Shown here: positions 30,831 through 42,142 of the stretch, piece by piece
How the letters are laid out: every line of letters begins with the position of its first letter
Position numbering within the stretch: the stretch's first letter is position 1
Source: Gautieria morchelliformis
Taxonomy: Eukaryota; Basidiomycota; Agaricomycetes; Gomphales; Gomphaceae
Length of the DNA: 64,000 nucleotides
Direction: 5' to 3'
Assembly (NCBI GenBank): GCA_015179125.1
Contig: WHVA01000413.1
Location: forward strand, 1-64,000
Made by a program: the position numbers and the translations under genes
Notes under the pieces: model-generated
The model's input: only the letters and a program-made list of their open reading frames with translations
Databases searched by the model: none
Told to the model about the DNA's origin: nothing

Positions 30831-31030
30831 ATGAATAAGTACACTCAAGTGCGAGAGATATATTCTCGTAAACCAGACTGGTGGGCACGATGGACTTGTA
30901 AGTATTTCCCGATGCGAGTCGTCTTGTGGCATATTTCGTTCAGCTAAGGTCTAATATTATTTGTGGTTCCTTAGGGCCAATCGTGTTGGGGATAGCGGTG
31001 TGGACGTGCGCTCTGCTACTCTTGAAATGA
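30831..31030 (+). CDS. 40-residue single-pass membrane protein
   Basis: Two exons (30831-30897, 30975-31030) give 40 residues. The N-terminal half MNKYTQVREIYSRKPDWW is polar and basic; the C-terminal half, after an Arg-Trp-rich border, is a hydrophobic helix (PIVLGIAVWTCALLLLK). The intron (77 bases, gtaagt...ttag) splits the Trp codon at the start of the helix, and the two halves join in frame only when spliced. The layout is that of a tail-anchored or small mitochondrial inner-membrane subunit. I do not recognise the family. Confidence 0.5.
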
Positions 31031-31217
31031 TACATTTGACTGACACATCAACCCTTTAGTGCAGTCGGAGCAGAGAACGTTTTAACCGTTGGACACAAAA
31101 AGTCCCACTGATAGACGGTGCTGAGACGATCGAAAAGAATACCGATGAAAAATCACAATTGTCAAGTTCCGCCGGATCTTTCCGTTGGGAGCTCCGACCC
31201 TTCTTCAGCGTGCACTG

Positions 31218-31716
31218 ATGTCTGCCACTATACTTGGTTTTGGAACTGGCCTAGGTATTCTCTTCCTATCCGGACGATCACGTATTGTGCGGCGGTTACA
31301 TGCCGTGTCTGATGCCCCACCTGCCCACCACAACCCCACGAGTAGAGTTACTTCACCCACATATTTTCGCTATATTGTTGTCGAGACCCTCGGGGCCATC
31401 AACTCTGGCAAGGGCAAAGTCTTCACAAGGGAAAAATGTGAACTTATACCAGGCCGTGGTACGTATGCGGTGTGTTTCCCACACCAGAATGATCCTGTTG
31501 ATTCCTTTGGTGTTTCATGGACCAGATGATTCTGAAATGCGCCTGAAGGTCGAAGGGAACGCCACCTTCTGGATTGGTCTCAAAGGCGCCCAGGTTGAAG
31601 GTAACACTGTCCCAGAGGCTTCCTCTGTTGTACGGGAAAAATTATTGCAGAGCTTCGGGCAAGGCAAGGGGGTTGGTAGGTGGAGAAGTGGCCCTATAGT
31701 CGAAGACAGGTCATAA
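31218..31716 (+). CDS. Small N-terminally anchored membrane protein
   Basis: Exons 31218-31458 and 31526-31716 give 143 residues. A hydrophobic segment follows the start (SATILGFGTGLGILFLSG), then basic residues RSRIVRRL, a Pro/His-rich linker, and a soluble domain with YFRYIVVETLGAINSGKGKV and LKVEGNATFWIGLKGAQV. The orientation signal and size resemble mitochondrial assembly factors, but no signature was recognised. Confidence 0.5.
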
Positions 31717-32274
31717 TGCAACAAGTTCCTCTTCCAGAAAAATAAAAGTTGATTGGACTCGAGTCATTGGGCGACCTTATTAAAATCCAGGCATATCCGC
31801 CCTCTTGCAGTCTGCCAAGAGCCATATATTGAGTAGGGGAAGAGGCGGGAACCAACTGTTAACCATCAATTGCCAGAGTGTATGTAATCGCAGTCTGTTT
31901 CCGTACTTTGGCAGCATACTTAGCGGCAGACTAACGCATATAGACTTGGATATCCCTTGATACACTGATCCTTGCCGTCAGCGAATGTCAACATGAAGTG
32001 TCGGTGCTAATGACGGAATGATTATGGCGCTTTAGGTACACGATAGAATGATGCATATATAACCATCATGATCAAACACTGGGTATGCATTTTTTAAAAT
32101 TGCCGAAGTACTATAGGCCCTCCGTAACCTTGCCCAAAGTTTAGCTTAATCATAGCGCTCATTTGACTTCCGATTTACAACTCTGGAGAGCGTACAGAAT
32201 GAGCATGGTATCGTATATATACTGCCAGCGCGTTACTCCTTAACTTCTCGAATCGTCTTACATCTTTCTAACCC
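31717..32274. promoter_or_regulatory. Upstream region of the polygalacturonase gene
   Basis: About 560 bases without a gene. A TATA element (tatatatac, 32214-32222) lies about 55 bases before the ATG of the secreted enzyme. The rest shows no clear motif. Confidence 0.5.
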
Positions 32275-34265
32275 ATGTTGCGCTTGTCTTTTCTTTATGG
32301 CTGTCTTCTGCTATGCAACAGCTGGCTTGCTTTCTCGGCGATAATAGCTGACAGTTCAGGCACTTGCACACTTTCAAGCGTAGGCAGCAACGGCGACGAT
32401 TCCCCTAATGTTGAAGCAGCGTTCAAGTCACCTGCATGTAATACGGTGGTCATTCCGTTGCACACCACACTGAATGTCGCCACAAGATTGAATACGACCG
32501 GCCTGGCTAACAAGCGAATTGTGCGTATTCTAAGCAGTATATTGCATAGCCGGAGTGTTTCATGTTTATGTGCTCATTTGTACTTGCAGAATTTACAAGG
32601 GACCCTTCGCTTTCTTCCTGATATATCATATTGGACGGGGAACGCCTTCTTCTTTGACTTTCAAAACTCCTCGACATTTTGGTGTGCGTCGCTGGTATGG
32701 GCATTCTGTACCCGCCTGCTTATACTACATATTAGTACTGGGGGGTAATGACATTATCGTCGACGGAGGGGGGACTGGGATCCTGGATGGCATTGGTCAG
32801 GTAAGTGTATTAATTTACCATAGTGCCTTCTGAAAAAATCCTGACAGCACGTCCGTTGCAGCCGTGGTACGATGCATTGTGAGTGATGGTACGTTGAGAC
32901 ACGCACTATGACATTGATCAGGCATTAGCAATACCAACGCAACGCTTGCTCGGCCTATCATCCTCACCATCTTTCAGGGCACCAACGTCATTGTCCAAAA
33001 CCTTCAAATGTTAAATAGTCCCATGTGGTTCAACTTCGTACGCATACACCTCGTTACTTAGGCCTAGTCGCGCGTTGTTAACTGTATAATGAACCGCGAC
33101 ACCGGAAACAGATCAACGAAGGCCATAATGTTACCTTCGCCAATATCAACATTTCAGCATCCTCGAATGTTTCTACCTCTGCAGCACATAACACTGACGG
33201 CTGGGACATATACCGCTCTGATCAGGTGGTTCTCAGGGACTCTGTAATAAATAACGACGACGACTGCGTATCATTTAAGCCAAGTACTTTCTTTTCTCTT
33301 CTGCTCTCGAGAAGTATATTTTCTAAGCATTGCGCATAGATTCGACCAACGTGCTCGTGGAAAATCTGGACTGCACAGGATCTCAGTATGTCCTTTACAG
33401 TCGCCTGTAACCGACATGTGAATGTATTATCCTCAGTGGCATATCTGTCGGATCTCTTGGCCAGGTAAACTTTTTTTGCCATGCATACATACAATAAACA
33501 GTAAGTAATATGGACTAGTTCCCAGGGGTGTTCGATATTGTTGAAAACGTGGTAGCACAGTACGATGACCTGGCTCTGTGCGCCAACTCTTCATACTGAC
33601 ATTCCATCATACAGAAACATCCGTATGACCAATGCCCAGAACGGCGCTCGCATCAAATGTTGGGCTGGTTCTAATGTCGGCAGTGGTAGCGTCAAAAATG
33701 TCACATTCGTTGACTTCATTGGTGTGTCCGCTGTTACGTTGCAATGGTTACAGTTACGAACCCCATTCCAGAGACGAATGTCGACAATCCCTTGATAATT
33801 GATCAGGTACGCCCACATGCTCCATGTCACAGTGGATATATTGATAGTTTCATCTTAATTATAGTGTTACATGACTAGCGCATCACAATGTACTGCATTT
33901 CCGTCGAACACGTTTATCACGGATGTAATTTTCCAAAAGTATGTATCCATGCTCTGTTGGCCATAGTGATCACTTGATGGACTGATAAATATACCTTAAC
34001 AGTATTTCCGGCACATCTTCAGGCGCTGAAAAGTCTACGGTGGCATCTCTTAACTGCTCGCCAAATAATAGATGCTCGGGCCTGATAGTCAATGATATAA
34101 ACCTATCGTGTGTTACATCTTTTTTATTTCATGGTCTGGCCCCTAACCTCCCATGTTCGGGACACTAGTCCACCAGCCAAGTTTGCCCCAGCCAAATTCT
34201 CATGTCAAAACGTAGTTCTACAAGGGAATTCTATGTCACTTTTCCCTAATTGTACCGTAACGTAA
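32275..34265 (+). CDS. Secreted exo-polygalacturonase, GH28
   Basis: Fourteen exons (32275-32520, 32590-32683, 32736-32800, 32862-32878, 32929-33037, 33112-33283, 33340-33385, 33437-33464, 33519-33559, 33615-33721, 33772-33806, 33865-33938, 34003-34107, 34169-34265) join to 411 residues. A signal peptide (MLRLSFLYGCLLLCNSWLAFS) is followed by the parallel beta-helix. GH28 catalytic motifs are complete: NTDG (204-207), DD (227-228), SHG with His250, RIK (285-287). Many N-glycosylation sites are present. The enzyme cleaves galacturonic acid from pectin outside the cell. Exons as short as 17 bases occur. The call between exo- and rhamnogalacturonase types rests on overall resemblance. Confidence 0.9.
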
Positions 34266-36533
34266 AATAATTACTTGAGACGCCATTTTCAGCCATGTGG
34301 ACATATAATAATAACACAGAAAATATGGAAATAACTGCCACGTGCAAGTCTTGGTGTTGGGAAGGTTGGTTGGTGTAAAAATGTCTGTAACATGTCGTGT
34401 CGCTACTCTTGATGGTCGTGAGGCAAAACAACACACTCCTCGGTGGCAGCGATCGAATACTGCGATGCGGCTCGTGAGTCTTTATAGCAGGGAGGCATCA
34501 TACCATTGCAGATGGATGTCCTGCTGCCCCCATACCTTGTATCAGGCCCATTAGCTGGTTAGACCGGGAGCCAGGATCATTACACCCGAAGGCAGTGGTG
34601 TTCTGTGAAGCAAGGTCTGAAAGCAAAGAGCATCAAGAATATCAATCAGCGGGAAAAACATCAGGAAAACTCAATGTGATATATACATATAGTTCCTGTA
34701 GCCGAATTCATTCATTGCCGAATTGATTGCATGAAAGATATGGGCCAAGTTAACAGCAGAAAATTTAGTGCCATTCGAGTGAGCATGAGCGCCTGAAGTC
34801 TTTCAAATATTCGACTATGCAAGGCGTATGTATGCGGGTCGGAAAAATAGAGCTATGTCGAAGAATTAGTGTGAAGTGGGCTTGACAAAGGGCAGAAATA
34901 ATTTAACCAATGAATCAACAAGTTCCTCGCGTCATTGGCGCCTGGCGTCTGGCGTCTGGACTGCTTGATCTACACGTCCAGTCGTGCTTAATTTGCCCAG
35001 GAGTCTGAAGAAGAGGTATAACGTGACTAACGTAACTCTCTGACGCGGCATTCCAGTCCCCTCCTTGCTTTAAATGGGGACTAATCAATAGAATAACGAG
35101 AGCACCTCCCGGAACTTCCGCCACGCACCAGGAGGAACTGAGCACGACCGCTGACCTGGGGTATTGTCTACCCTATACTATAAGACAAAGTCTCACTTAC
35201 TCGATTCCTGGATATTGTCACTAAGGTTCGAGTGGTCTTTCAATAATCCGAATGCAACAACACACAGCCAGCGTAGCGTCAGGGTCTAAATCAGACAGGA
35301 AACGTCCTTGCTGTAGAAAAAGCCTACTAACCACGAAGCCGACTCGTAACAATTGTCAGAAGCGAACGTCTCCGAAAAAGAGCGGGGAAATTAGTGTCTG
35401 TATGAATCCATACGGTCCATACGGCCAAATACACGACAGGTCCTCCTACGGTGTAATTGATTACCTTCGCTGCAAGTGTATCCATTAGTAGCGCGAGCCC
35501 GCTCATCGTTGCTAAAGCGTGCTCCTGTGCTCGGATTTGAACTTCGAAGGAAAGACAACGGGAGGGGGATAATTCCTGTCGGTCGATACTATCAGAGGCG
35601 TAACTTGCTCAGTTAACATCACGAGAGTCAATGGCGTGCGATTTACAGTTGTTATGAATTAGACGGCAGGCGCTCGACGGCTCCTGGTCCACAGTGTTAG
35701 AATAAGAGAGATGCACAAGTAAGAACGCGAGAGAATGAATTTGAACGTTTGTCCTGTGAGCTCGTTGGGGCAAACGGATGGTTACATACATGAAAAGTAA
35801 AGACTTATAAAGGTTCTCGGAACCAAAGGAAGGTAGAACAATAAGAAAAGCGAGAACAAAGGGGTTTGACAATCGTACACGCAAGCCTTGGATTAGATAA
35901 GCGGAACGAACGCGTAACCAGCTTGTCATAATTCCAACACACAGCTCCAAAAACTACTCGTGAGTAGACATTGGTGATTTTTCGCTGCACGGCGTAGTTG
36001 GTAGGTATGACGCACGCGGGCGCCGATCGATCGCTTGATCGGGTGAAAGGACGCGGGGTTGGGGAAGTGAAAAACTGAATCAAGGCTGTGTGAAGTCAGT
36101 ACGGGTAAGCAAGCGAGCGAAGGTACTTAGACGCGGGGATGCAAGCGAGCAAGGAGACAGCCAGCGAAAGCGAGCGCGAGAGCAAATACGCCCGGGTGAG
36201 CCCCCGCTGAAACACGCTGACGATCCACGACACGGATCCTGACGTTTTCAACTTGCGGGACTCTGGGCAAGGACGAGGCAAGCAGGCAGGTGACCCCAGC
36301 GCGTGCTCGGGACCATGTGCGACCTGGGCAAGGCAGTCGGTGCGACCACTAAGCCAGCGGACCTACTTAAACACAGAATAACCGCCAAGCCATCTCAAGA
36401 TACAGTAATTGACCATTCAACTCTTTCTCTAAAGCATTTGAGATATGTGTTATTTCTTCTCGTTTCTCACAATACACTAGAATACAGAGCCAGATAATAA
36501 CGTACGAGGCCGACTGCGGGGATTATTCCTCAG
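34266..36533. other. Gene-poor stretch, 2.3 kb
   Basis: The largest host interval without a convincing gene. Only short frames occur. Around 36090-36190 there are irregular gagcgag/gcgagc repeats. A few frames (35252-35488 plus, 35609-35950 minus) lack motifs. No terminal repeats or transposase traces were found. It may contain regulatory DNA, a decayed element or a non-coding transcript. Confidence 0.4.
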
Positions 36534-38277
36534 CTAGCCAAGCTCCACAATATTATTCGAGTTAGACGTCTGAACTACCACTTTACCCTTGCCTTCGTCC
36601 TTGTTCGGGTCGTCTCCCCACCACACACCTGCTTCAAACGTCGATTTTACCACTTTCCGCACATCAACTATCCGGTGTCTACCCTGTCCGCTCGGATCTT
36701 GAGTTCCCGGCTTTTGTATGATCCCTGCAGTGAAAATACCACTAGGACTCGTCCTCAGAGAGATGGAGCCTTCATATGATGCATGAAGCTTGACATTGGC
36801 CGCTGCATTCCTTGTGTTTCCAGTCAACTCCAAGTGAGAAAACGGGGACACCGGCGCATCAGGGAATGAGATGTCCAGAGCAGCGTTCGAGGTCCTGATA
36901 TTAGCAGAGAATGCAGCTAGATCCGAAAAAGATTTTTGAGCAGAAAGTAAGGTTATTGGTGTTGTGATTCGGCTGTTTTGGGCGCATTGGCCGCGGGAGA
37001 AGGAGAGGGTAGGAGGCAAAAAACAATAGTCAGGGAAGCATCTAAAAGGTCAGGAATGGCAATTATGTACCCGTTACTGGTTTTCACATCCAGCGTCGTG
37101 GGATTGTGGCCGTCATGATTCTCCAGCTGAATATTGGCTGTAATGCGCGCATTTGAAGTGGCCAGGACAAGAGAGTGGGAGACGTTGTATGAGCCAGTTA
37201 TCGGGGAATTACTTGTTTTGAATTCTGCAGCATTGGCAAAGACAGACTGCAGGCCATACACGGTGCGTGAGTTCAGGGAGGATATGTCAACTCTTTACAC
37301 CTACTTGAACACGTATTGGGGCATTGGATCCGTGGAGAGACATGGATTTGAATACAACCCGGTTTTCAAGGGAGCTGATTTGGTGACTCCAACTGCCCAT
37401 ATTTGTTTCAAGTGCATTTATGACCAGAGGGCTCTCAGGGGAACCCGACTTAGGAAACCGAATAGTGGTGACAAAGTTAATCCTGTCAGGATCTCTTGGT
37501 CGGGGGTAGTACCTGCGAGGGGTCTCAAAGACTATCGTCAGAGCTCCGGAGTCAACTTTGGCAGGCTTTCAGCTCACAAATATTCCGACGCCCTGTCCAC
37601 CTTCGTCCCGCTCAAGAAGGCATACCTGTGCGCGTTTCAAAGCCGGTTTGTTAGAATAGCCAATAGCGACTTCGATCTCGACATGATTGATGGGCTTATC
37701 GGAGAGCTCAAGTTTTACAGATGACGCGGCATCATAGGACCCGCGAGAAAGCAAAAAAATAAGACTGGAAGACACGGGAACAGCAAATGAAATCGTAGAG
37801 GTGTAGGGTGGAAAAGCGGGCGGAAAAATGGCAGGATATTGTTGCGATTGATCCGTCTCTAAATGTAGTATATCGTTAATACAACGAATAATGCGACCAT
37901 CCGTGTCATACGGTCCGTCAGGTTCGGTCTGCGTATAGATGTCATTTGCGAGCCTTGTTACTTTAAGTAACAGCGACAGACCTGATGCAAATTTTCTCTG
38001 GCTACGTTGATAATCTGGTGGAATGCCATGACCAGCGCGAGATATATGAGGACGGCAAGGAGAAACGCTTTGAGAAATCGTCTCCATGCGGGTTCGCGGC
38101 CACTGGGCTGCCATATGAGCGGCATCTGCGGTGCAGTAGATACGGAGGGTTCTGAACTGGAATTATATGCTGGGGGGAAGGTTCAGCAAAGCGCTCGTTT
38201 GATTGCGCGGTGCTTGTTGAGTCAGATAGCAGTGCAGTCGACTTGGAGTCAGCGTCGCTCCCCGTAATAATGACCAT
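36534..38277 (-). pseudogene. Membrane-anchored adhesin-like protein, one frameshift
   Basis: Five exons (38277-37982, 37928-37578, 37523-37305, 37246-37071, 36972-36534). An N-terminal disordered region is followed by GREPAWRRFLKAFLLAVLIY, a membrane anchor, then a luminal or outer part: FAVPVSSSLIFLLSRGSYD, GVGIFTPRRYY, and beta-rich repeats (SLVLATSNARITANIQL, VKTSNGRITTPITLL, NIRTSNAALDI). These fit the fungal adhesin-like DUF7330-type proteins. Exon 1 has a length of 296; adding one base to the G6 run at 38172-38177 makes it 297 and restores PPAYNSSSEPSVSTAPQMPL. Either the allele is broken or the assembly lost one base; everything downstream is intact. Confidence 0.65.
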
Positions 38278-38490
38278 GGTACGGAGAGAATGAAATTATA
38301 CAAATAAGAGGAGAGCGTACTTATCACTGCGGCGCAGAGTAGAGCGCAGTGGCTGCGGAGACCTGCGGGAAGAATTGAGCGCACTACTCGAGTGGAATAA
38401 CGAGTGATCATCATTACTGCACGGGACCAGGCGCTTACTAATATTACCAGACTAGTCGGCGGCAATTTCACCACTTACAGCAGAGGGCAA
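38278..38490. promoter_or_regulatory. Divergent promoter, adhesin-like gene and LSM4
   Basis: A 213-base gap between divergent start codons. No clear TATA element was seen. Confidence 0.4.
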
Positions 38491-39137
38491 ATGGTGCGGC
38501 TGCTATCCTTGTTTCTGTATCTCTCTGTGCTCACCGCAGTCCACAGCTGCCTCTATCTCTTCTAAATGCGGCTCAGAACAAGCCCATGGTCCAGCTTATT
38601 TTATTTTGGTGTCGCGTGTACTAACTCTCGATATAGTTAGTTGAACTAAAAAATGGCGAAACGTTCAACGGTCATCTCGTAAACTGCGACAATTTCATGA
38701 ACATCACGCTGAGGGAGGTGTACCAGACAAGTTCAGAGGGTGATAGATTTTGGAAGTTGCGAGAATGCTATATCAGAGGAAGCACAGTGCGTCTGTGCTC
38801 CCTTAAACATACTAGAGGTCTGACCAGGCCTACTCTTAGATAAAATATCTTCGCGTGCCAGATGCATTACTGGACGATGTGAAAGAAGAACAGAACCGGG
38901 CTCGTGAAGCTTCTAGAGGGGCTCGTGGGGCAGGCGCAGGGCCTCGAGGTGAGTGGCGGGATTCATCCGAGGCCGTGTCCTCACATAAACCGTGTAGGGC
39001 GAGGTATTGGACAGAGAGGTCGGTTGGAATCTCACTGTGGACGTTGTTTCACACGCTGACTTCCGTTGTGTATAGGGCGGGGTGCACGCGGTGGGCCAAT
39101 GCGTGGTGGACGTGGTGGCGGCCGAGGACGTGGGTGA
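38491..39137 (+). CDS. LSM4: U6 snRNA-associated Sm-like protein LSm4
   Basis: Five exons (38491-38493, 38547-38588, 38637-38786, 38840-38948, 39076-39137) give 121 residues. The first coding exon is only the ATG, followed directly by gtgcgg. The Sm1 motif has [20 protein letters not shown] and [12 protein letters not shown]; Sm2 has [17 protein letters not shown]. The C-terminus is RG-rich ([20 protein letters not shown]), typical of LSm4. It belongs to the LSm1-7 ring (mRNA decay) and the LSm2-8 ring (U6 snRNA). Size and motifs match the family. Confidence 0.95.
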
Positions 39138-39648
39138 TTCGTATGACCCGATATCATGGTAGACTGTGTCCAGCTGTGGGTAACTCCATGGCATACGGCC
39201 GCAGTGGGACATCACCATATTGGTGCTGCTGCAAAAGGCTGCAAAGAATTCTATACTCGGTTACAGTAATTGAGTTGCGTTGTCTACAATGGCCAAACTC
39301 ATTTTCGGCAGGATTGTCATCTCTCACTGCTTGTTTCGATGAAGATGACCCTCTCGTTTGTGATCTCAGAACCAAAGTTCAGGCTAATCAGAATTGTGCC
39401 TTCCACGGTACATATTTGCCAGTACTGGTCCATGTGCAGCAGCCGGTGTCAAACCCGCAGCAAACTACTGTGCACTCACCAGGGGATTGATTTTCTTAAA
39501 CGCCGGTGCTGCGCTTACAGCAGCTACCATAGACTTGACTTAGATGTGGTGCCTTTACCATCATGGTTGACTGAACTTTCGGAACTAGGCTGGGCGGGTC
39601 GGGCCAATGTTCTGGCTCCACTTTCAACCTGTACTAAGCTCAAAAGCA
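39138..39648. other. Intergenic, LSM4 to DPH5
   Basis: About 510 bases with only unpromising frames on both strands; it presumably holds the LSM4 3' end and the DPH5 promoter. Confidence 0.4.
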
Positions 39649-40735
39649 ATGTTTTTTGTTGTAGGCTTAGGTCTCAGCGATGAAAAGGATATCACAGTGA
39701 GAGGCCTGGAGGTTATTCACATGTTGTCTGTGCAGGTTTCCCGCCGCTGAATTCTCCACAGGCAGTCAAACGATCTGCTCGGGTATATCTCGAATCCTAC
39801 ACTAGCATACTAATGGTACAAAAAGAAAAACTTGTATGTATGCCCAACCCTTCGTCACACCGTCAAGTTTATTTCTACTCTGTAAGGAAGCCTACTATGA
39901 GAGAGAGTTGATCCTCGCAGATCGTGATCTTGTGGAGACAGACAGCGATGCTATCCTACAAGATGCCGCAAGGGTCGATGTGTCCTTACTTGTGGTGGGT
40001 GATCCTTTTGGGTGAGTGTTTTTTCTGAGACACACTGAACACAATCGCATGACATCGCCATGGCCATTGAAGTGCGACCACTCACACAGACATACTACTC
40101 CGTGCCCGTGCACTGAACATCCCCACTCGCGTGATCCACAATGCCTCTATCATGAATGCCGTGGGGGCCTGTGGCCTCCAGCTTTATAATTTCGGCCAGA
40201 CCGTTTCTTTGCCGTTCTTTACGGACAACTGGAAGCCGGACAGTTGGTATGAGAGAATCGCTGAGAATTCTAAACTTGGGATGCATACACTGGTCTTGCT
40301 CGACATTAAAGTTAAAGAGCAGAGTGAAGAGAATTTGGCGAGGTAAGGTCGGTCACCGAGAACTCACTGAGAGGCTCATTCCGTTACAGAGGAAGAAAAA
40401 TATACGAACCCCCACGGTACATGTCTGTCCCTGTTGCGGTGGAGCAACTCCTTGAAACGGAATCTGGTCGAATGAATGGCATGCTCTCCCCACATGATAC
40501 GCTGGCGATTGCACTTTCGCGAGTCGGTGGTGGTGATGAGCAGCGGATTGTGGCGGGTACCCTGCAGGAGCTGCACGATGCTGATGAACGCGTGTTTGGG
40601 GAGCCACTACATAGCCTGGTAATTGTCGGCAAACGACTTCATCACTTGGAAGTCGAGTTCGCGCAAGTCTACGCGCAAAGTCATGATACATGGAGAGATG
40701 TCGCGCGGAGGGTCTATGGTTGTAGCATGGACTGA
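39649..40735 (+). CDS. DPH5: Diphthine methyl ester synthase
   Basis: Five exons (39649-39711, 39762-39833, 39887-40011, 40073-40342, 40390-40735) give 291 residues. It has the full DPH5 layout: [79 protein letters not shown], and [18 protein letters not shown]. The enzyme uses S-adenosylmethionine to tetramethylate the modified histidine of elongation factor 2 on the way to diphthamide. The first intron has a weak donor (gttatt). It is cytosolic and housekeeping. Confidence 0.95.
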
Positions 40736-40907
40736 GGTTGGAAAGGGGAAAGCATCATCGACCATTAAAAGATCAGTATCGTGCAGGCGAATGTCCTTGT
40801 CGATGTGAAAATCTGACAGAATACAGTCTAACGGGATAGCAATATTAGAGTCAGGGCAACAATTATAAGCAGAGTTAGCTGAGGCCAGTCAAGAACTGGA
40901 CGCTCTA

Positions 40908-41803
40908 TCATCCACCCTGAATGAGATCAATACCCGTTTCCTCATCAGTTCTTGACTTTGCCTTGGTATCGAGTGGATTATCGCCACATCCACAGTCGTA
41001 GGTACCATCAAGATTTGCACAGTCGAAGAGAGGCTTCTGAAGACGCTCGTTGACCTGGTTGTGTAGATAGCATAGCCAGAGAGAGGCTGCCTTGCGAGAC
41101 GAGGTCTTACGCGTTCACTTGTCAGCATCATCAATAGTCGACTGCGACTTCAATGTCACACGAACTTGTGGAGGATACTTCTTGAGTAATAGCTGGAACT
41201 CTGCAGCACATTCGCCTTTTATGTAAGGCCAAAGTTAACGAGCTGGTCATCGCAATTCATACCGAATGGCTCTCACCACAGGGATACAATCGGGCGGAAA
41301 GCTGGAAGTACGTTGCAAGTGCTAATCGCTGGTCTTCCGTTGGGTTCTACAATTGAGGATAGGCATCAGTCTATAAAGCAGACAGGTCAAGCTGAAGAGG
41401 TAGCCACATCAGGATATCTCAACGTCATGGTATGTCTAAGCGATCTGTTAGAATGATATCTATCCGACAAAGGAAGTAACGCACAATAACTTCCAAGTCG
41501 CACGACCTAGTGCAGCCCTAGTTATGCGAAGGGTGGGCTGTTGACCATCTCTCAACGTAAAACGCTCTCTCACTTTGCGGTCTCGTTTCCAAGCTTGCCC
41601 ATAATCACTCCACCATCTACACCCTGGTATGGGACTTTCGCTGTCACCTCATCGTGTATCTCTACACCCCCCTCCCCAAAAAAGTGGCCAGACCAAGGAT
41701 CCTTGTAAGCCAAGATAGGTCGCCGCAAAATAAAAAGTGATGAAAAAGAAACAAGCACAACAACGAGTATGAGGAAGGATTTAGAGAATCGCGAGACTTG
41801 CAT
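40908..41803 (-). CDS. ERV2: FAD-linked sulfhydryl oxidase, Erv2 type
   Basis: Six exons (41803-41574, 41517-41485, 41444-41408, 41346-41277, 41215-41166, 41105-40908) give 205 residues. An N-terminal signal anchor (SFLILVVVLVSFSSLFIL) points to the ER. The Erv/ALR fold follows: GRATWKLLSLRHTMTLRYPD, LYPCGECAAEFQLLLKKYPP with the active disulfide C123-x-x-C126, and SLWLCYLHNQVNERL for FAD binding. A C-terminal NLDGTYDCGCGD holds the shuttle CxC. It passes electrons from dithiols to oxygen for disulfide formation in the ER. One 40-base intron is unusually short. Confidence 0.93.
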
Positions 41804-42142
41804 CTATATCGTCGACGGAGTTTCAAAACACTGACGATGCTTCGGAAGATCATTGAGTACATATAAAATGAAGAATGAAGAGAAGCTGAAGCTTGAAGGA
41901 AAGAAACAACACCATAAACAAAGCGAAACAGATTGATGATAGCTTCAGACAGTTATGCATAGTAATTTAACGAGGTCATCTCGATCACGCACATGTCTCC
42001 GCAATTATCAATAACAGATGGGTAGACAGTGATTTCGAGTGAATCTAATTTTGTGACATTAGGGTATGTATTCGGTGCAGCAATCCACATTCTCCCGGTA
42101 ACAAGAACGCCTTCACATTTTGTGCAAATCATAAAAGGACCG
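41804..42142. other. Intergenic, upstream of ERV2
   Basis: Contains the ERV2 promoter and the 3' end of the synthetase gene. A 116-codon minus-strand frame (41953-42303) overlaps the synthetase's last exons and is not believed. Confidence 0.4.

Noticed and set aside
37134..37724. 196-codon plus-strand frame
   Set aside because: Antisense to well-supported exons of the adhesin-like gene and crosses its introns.
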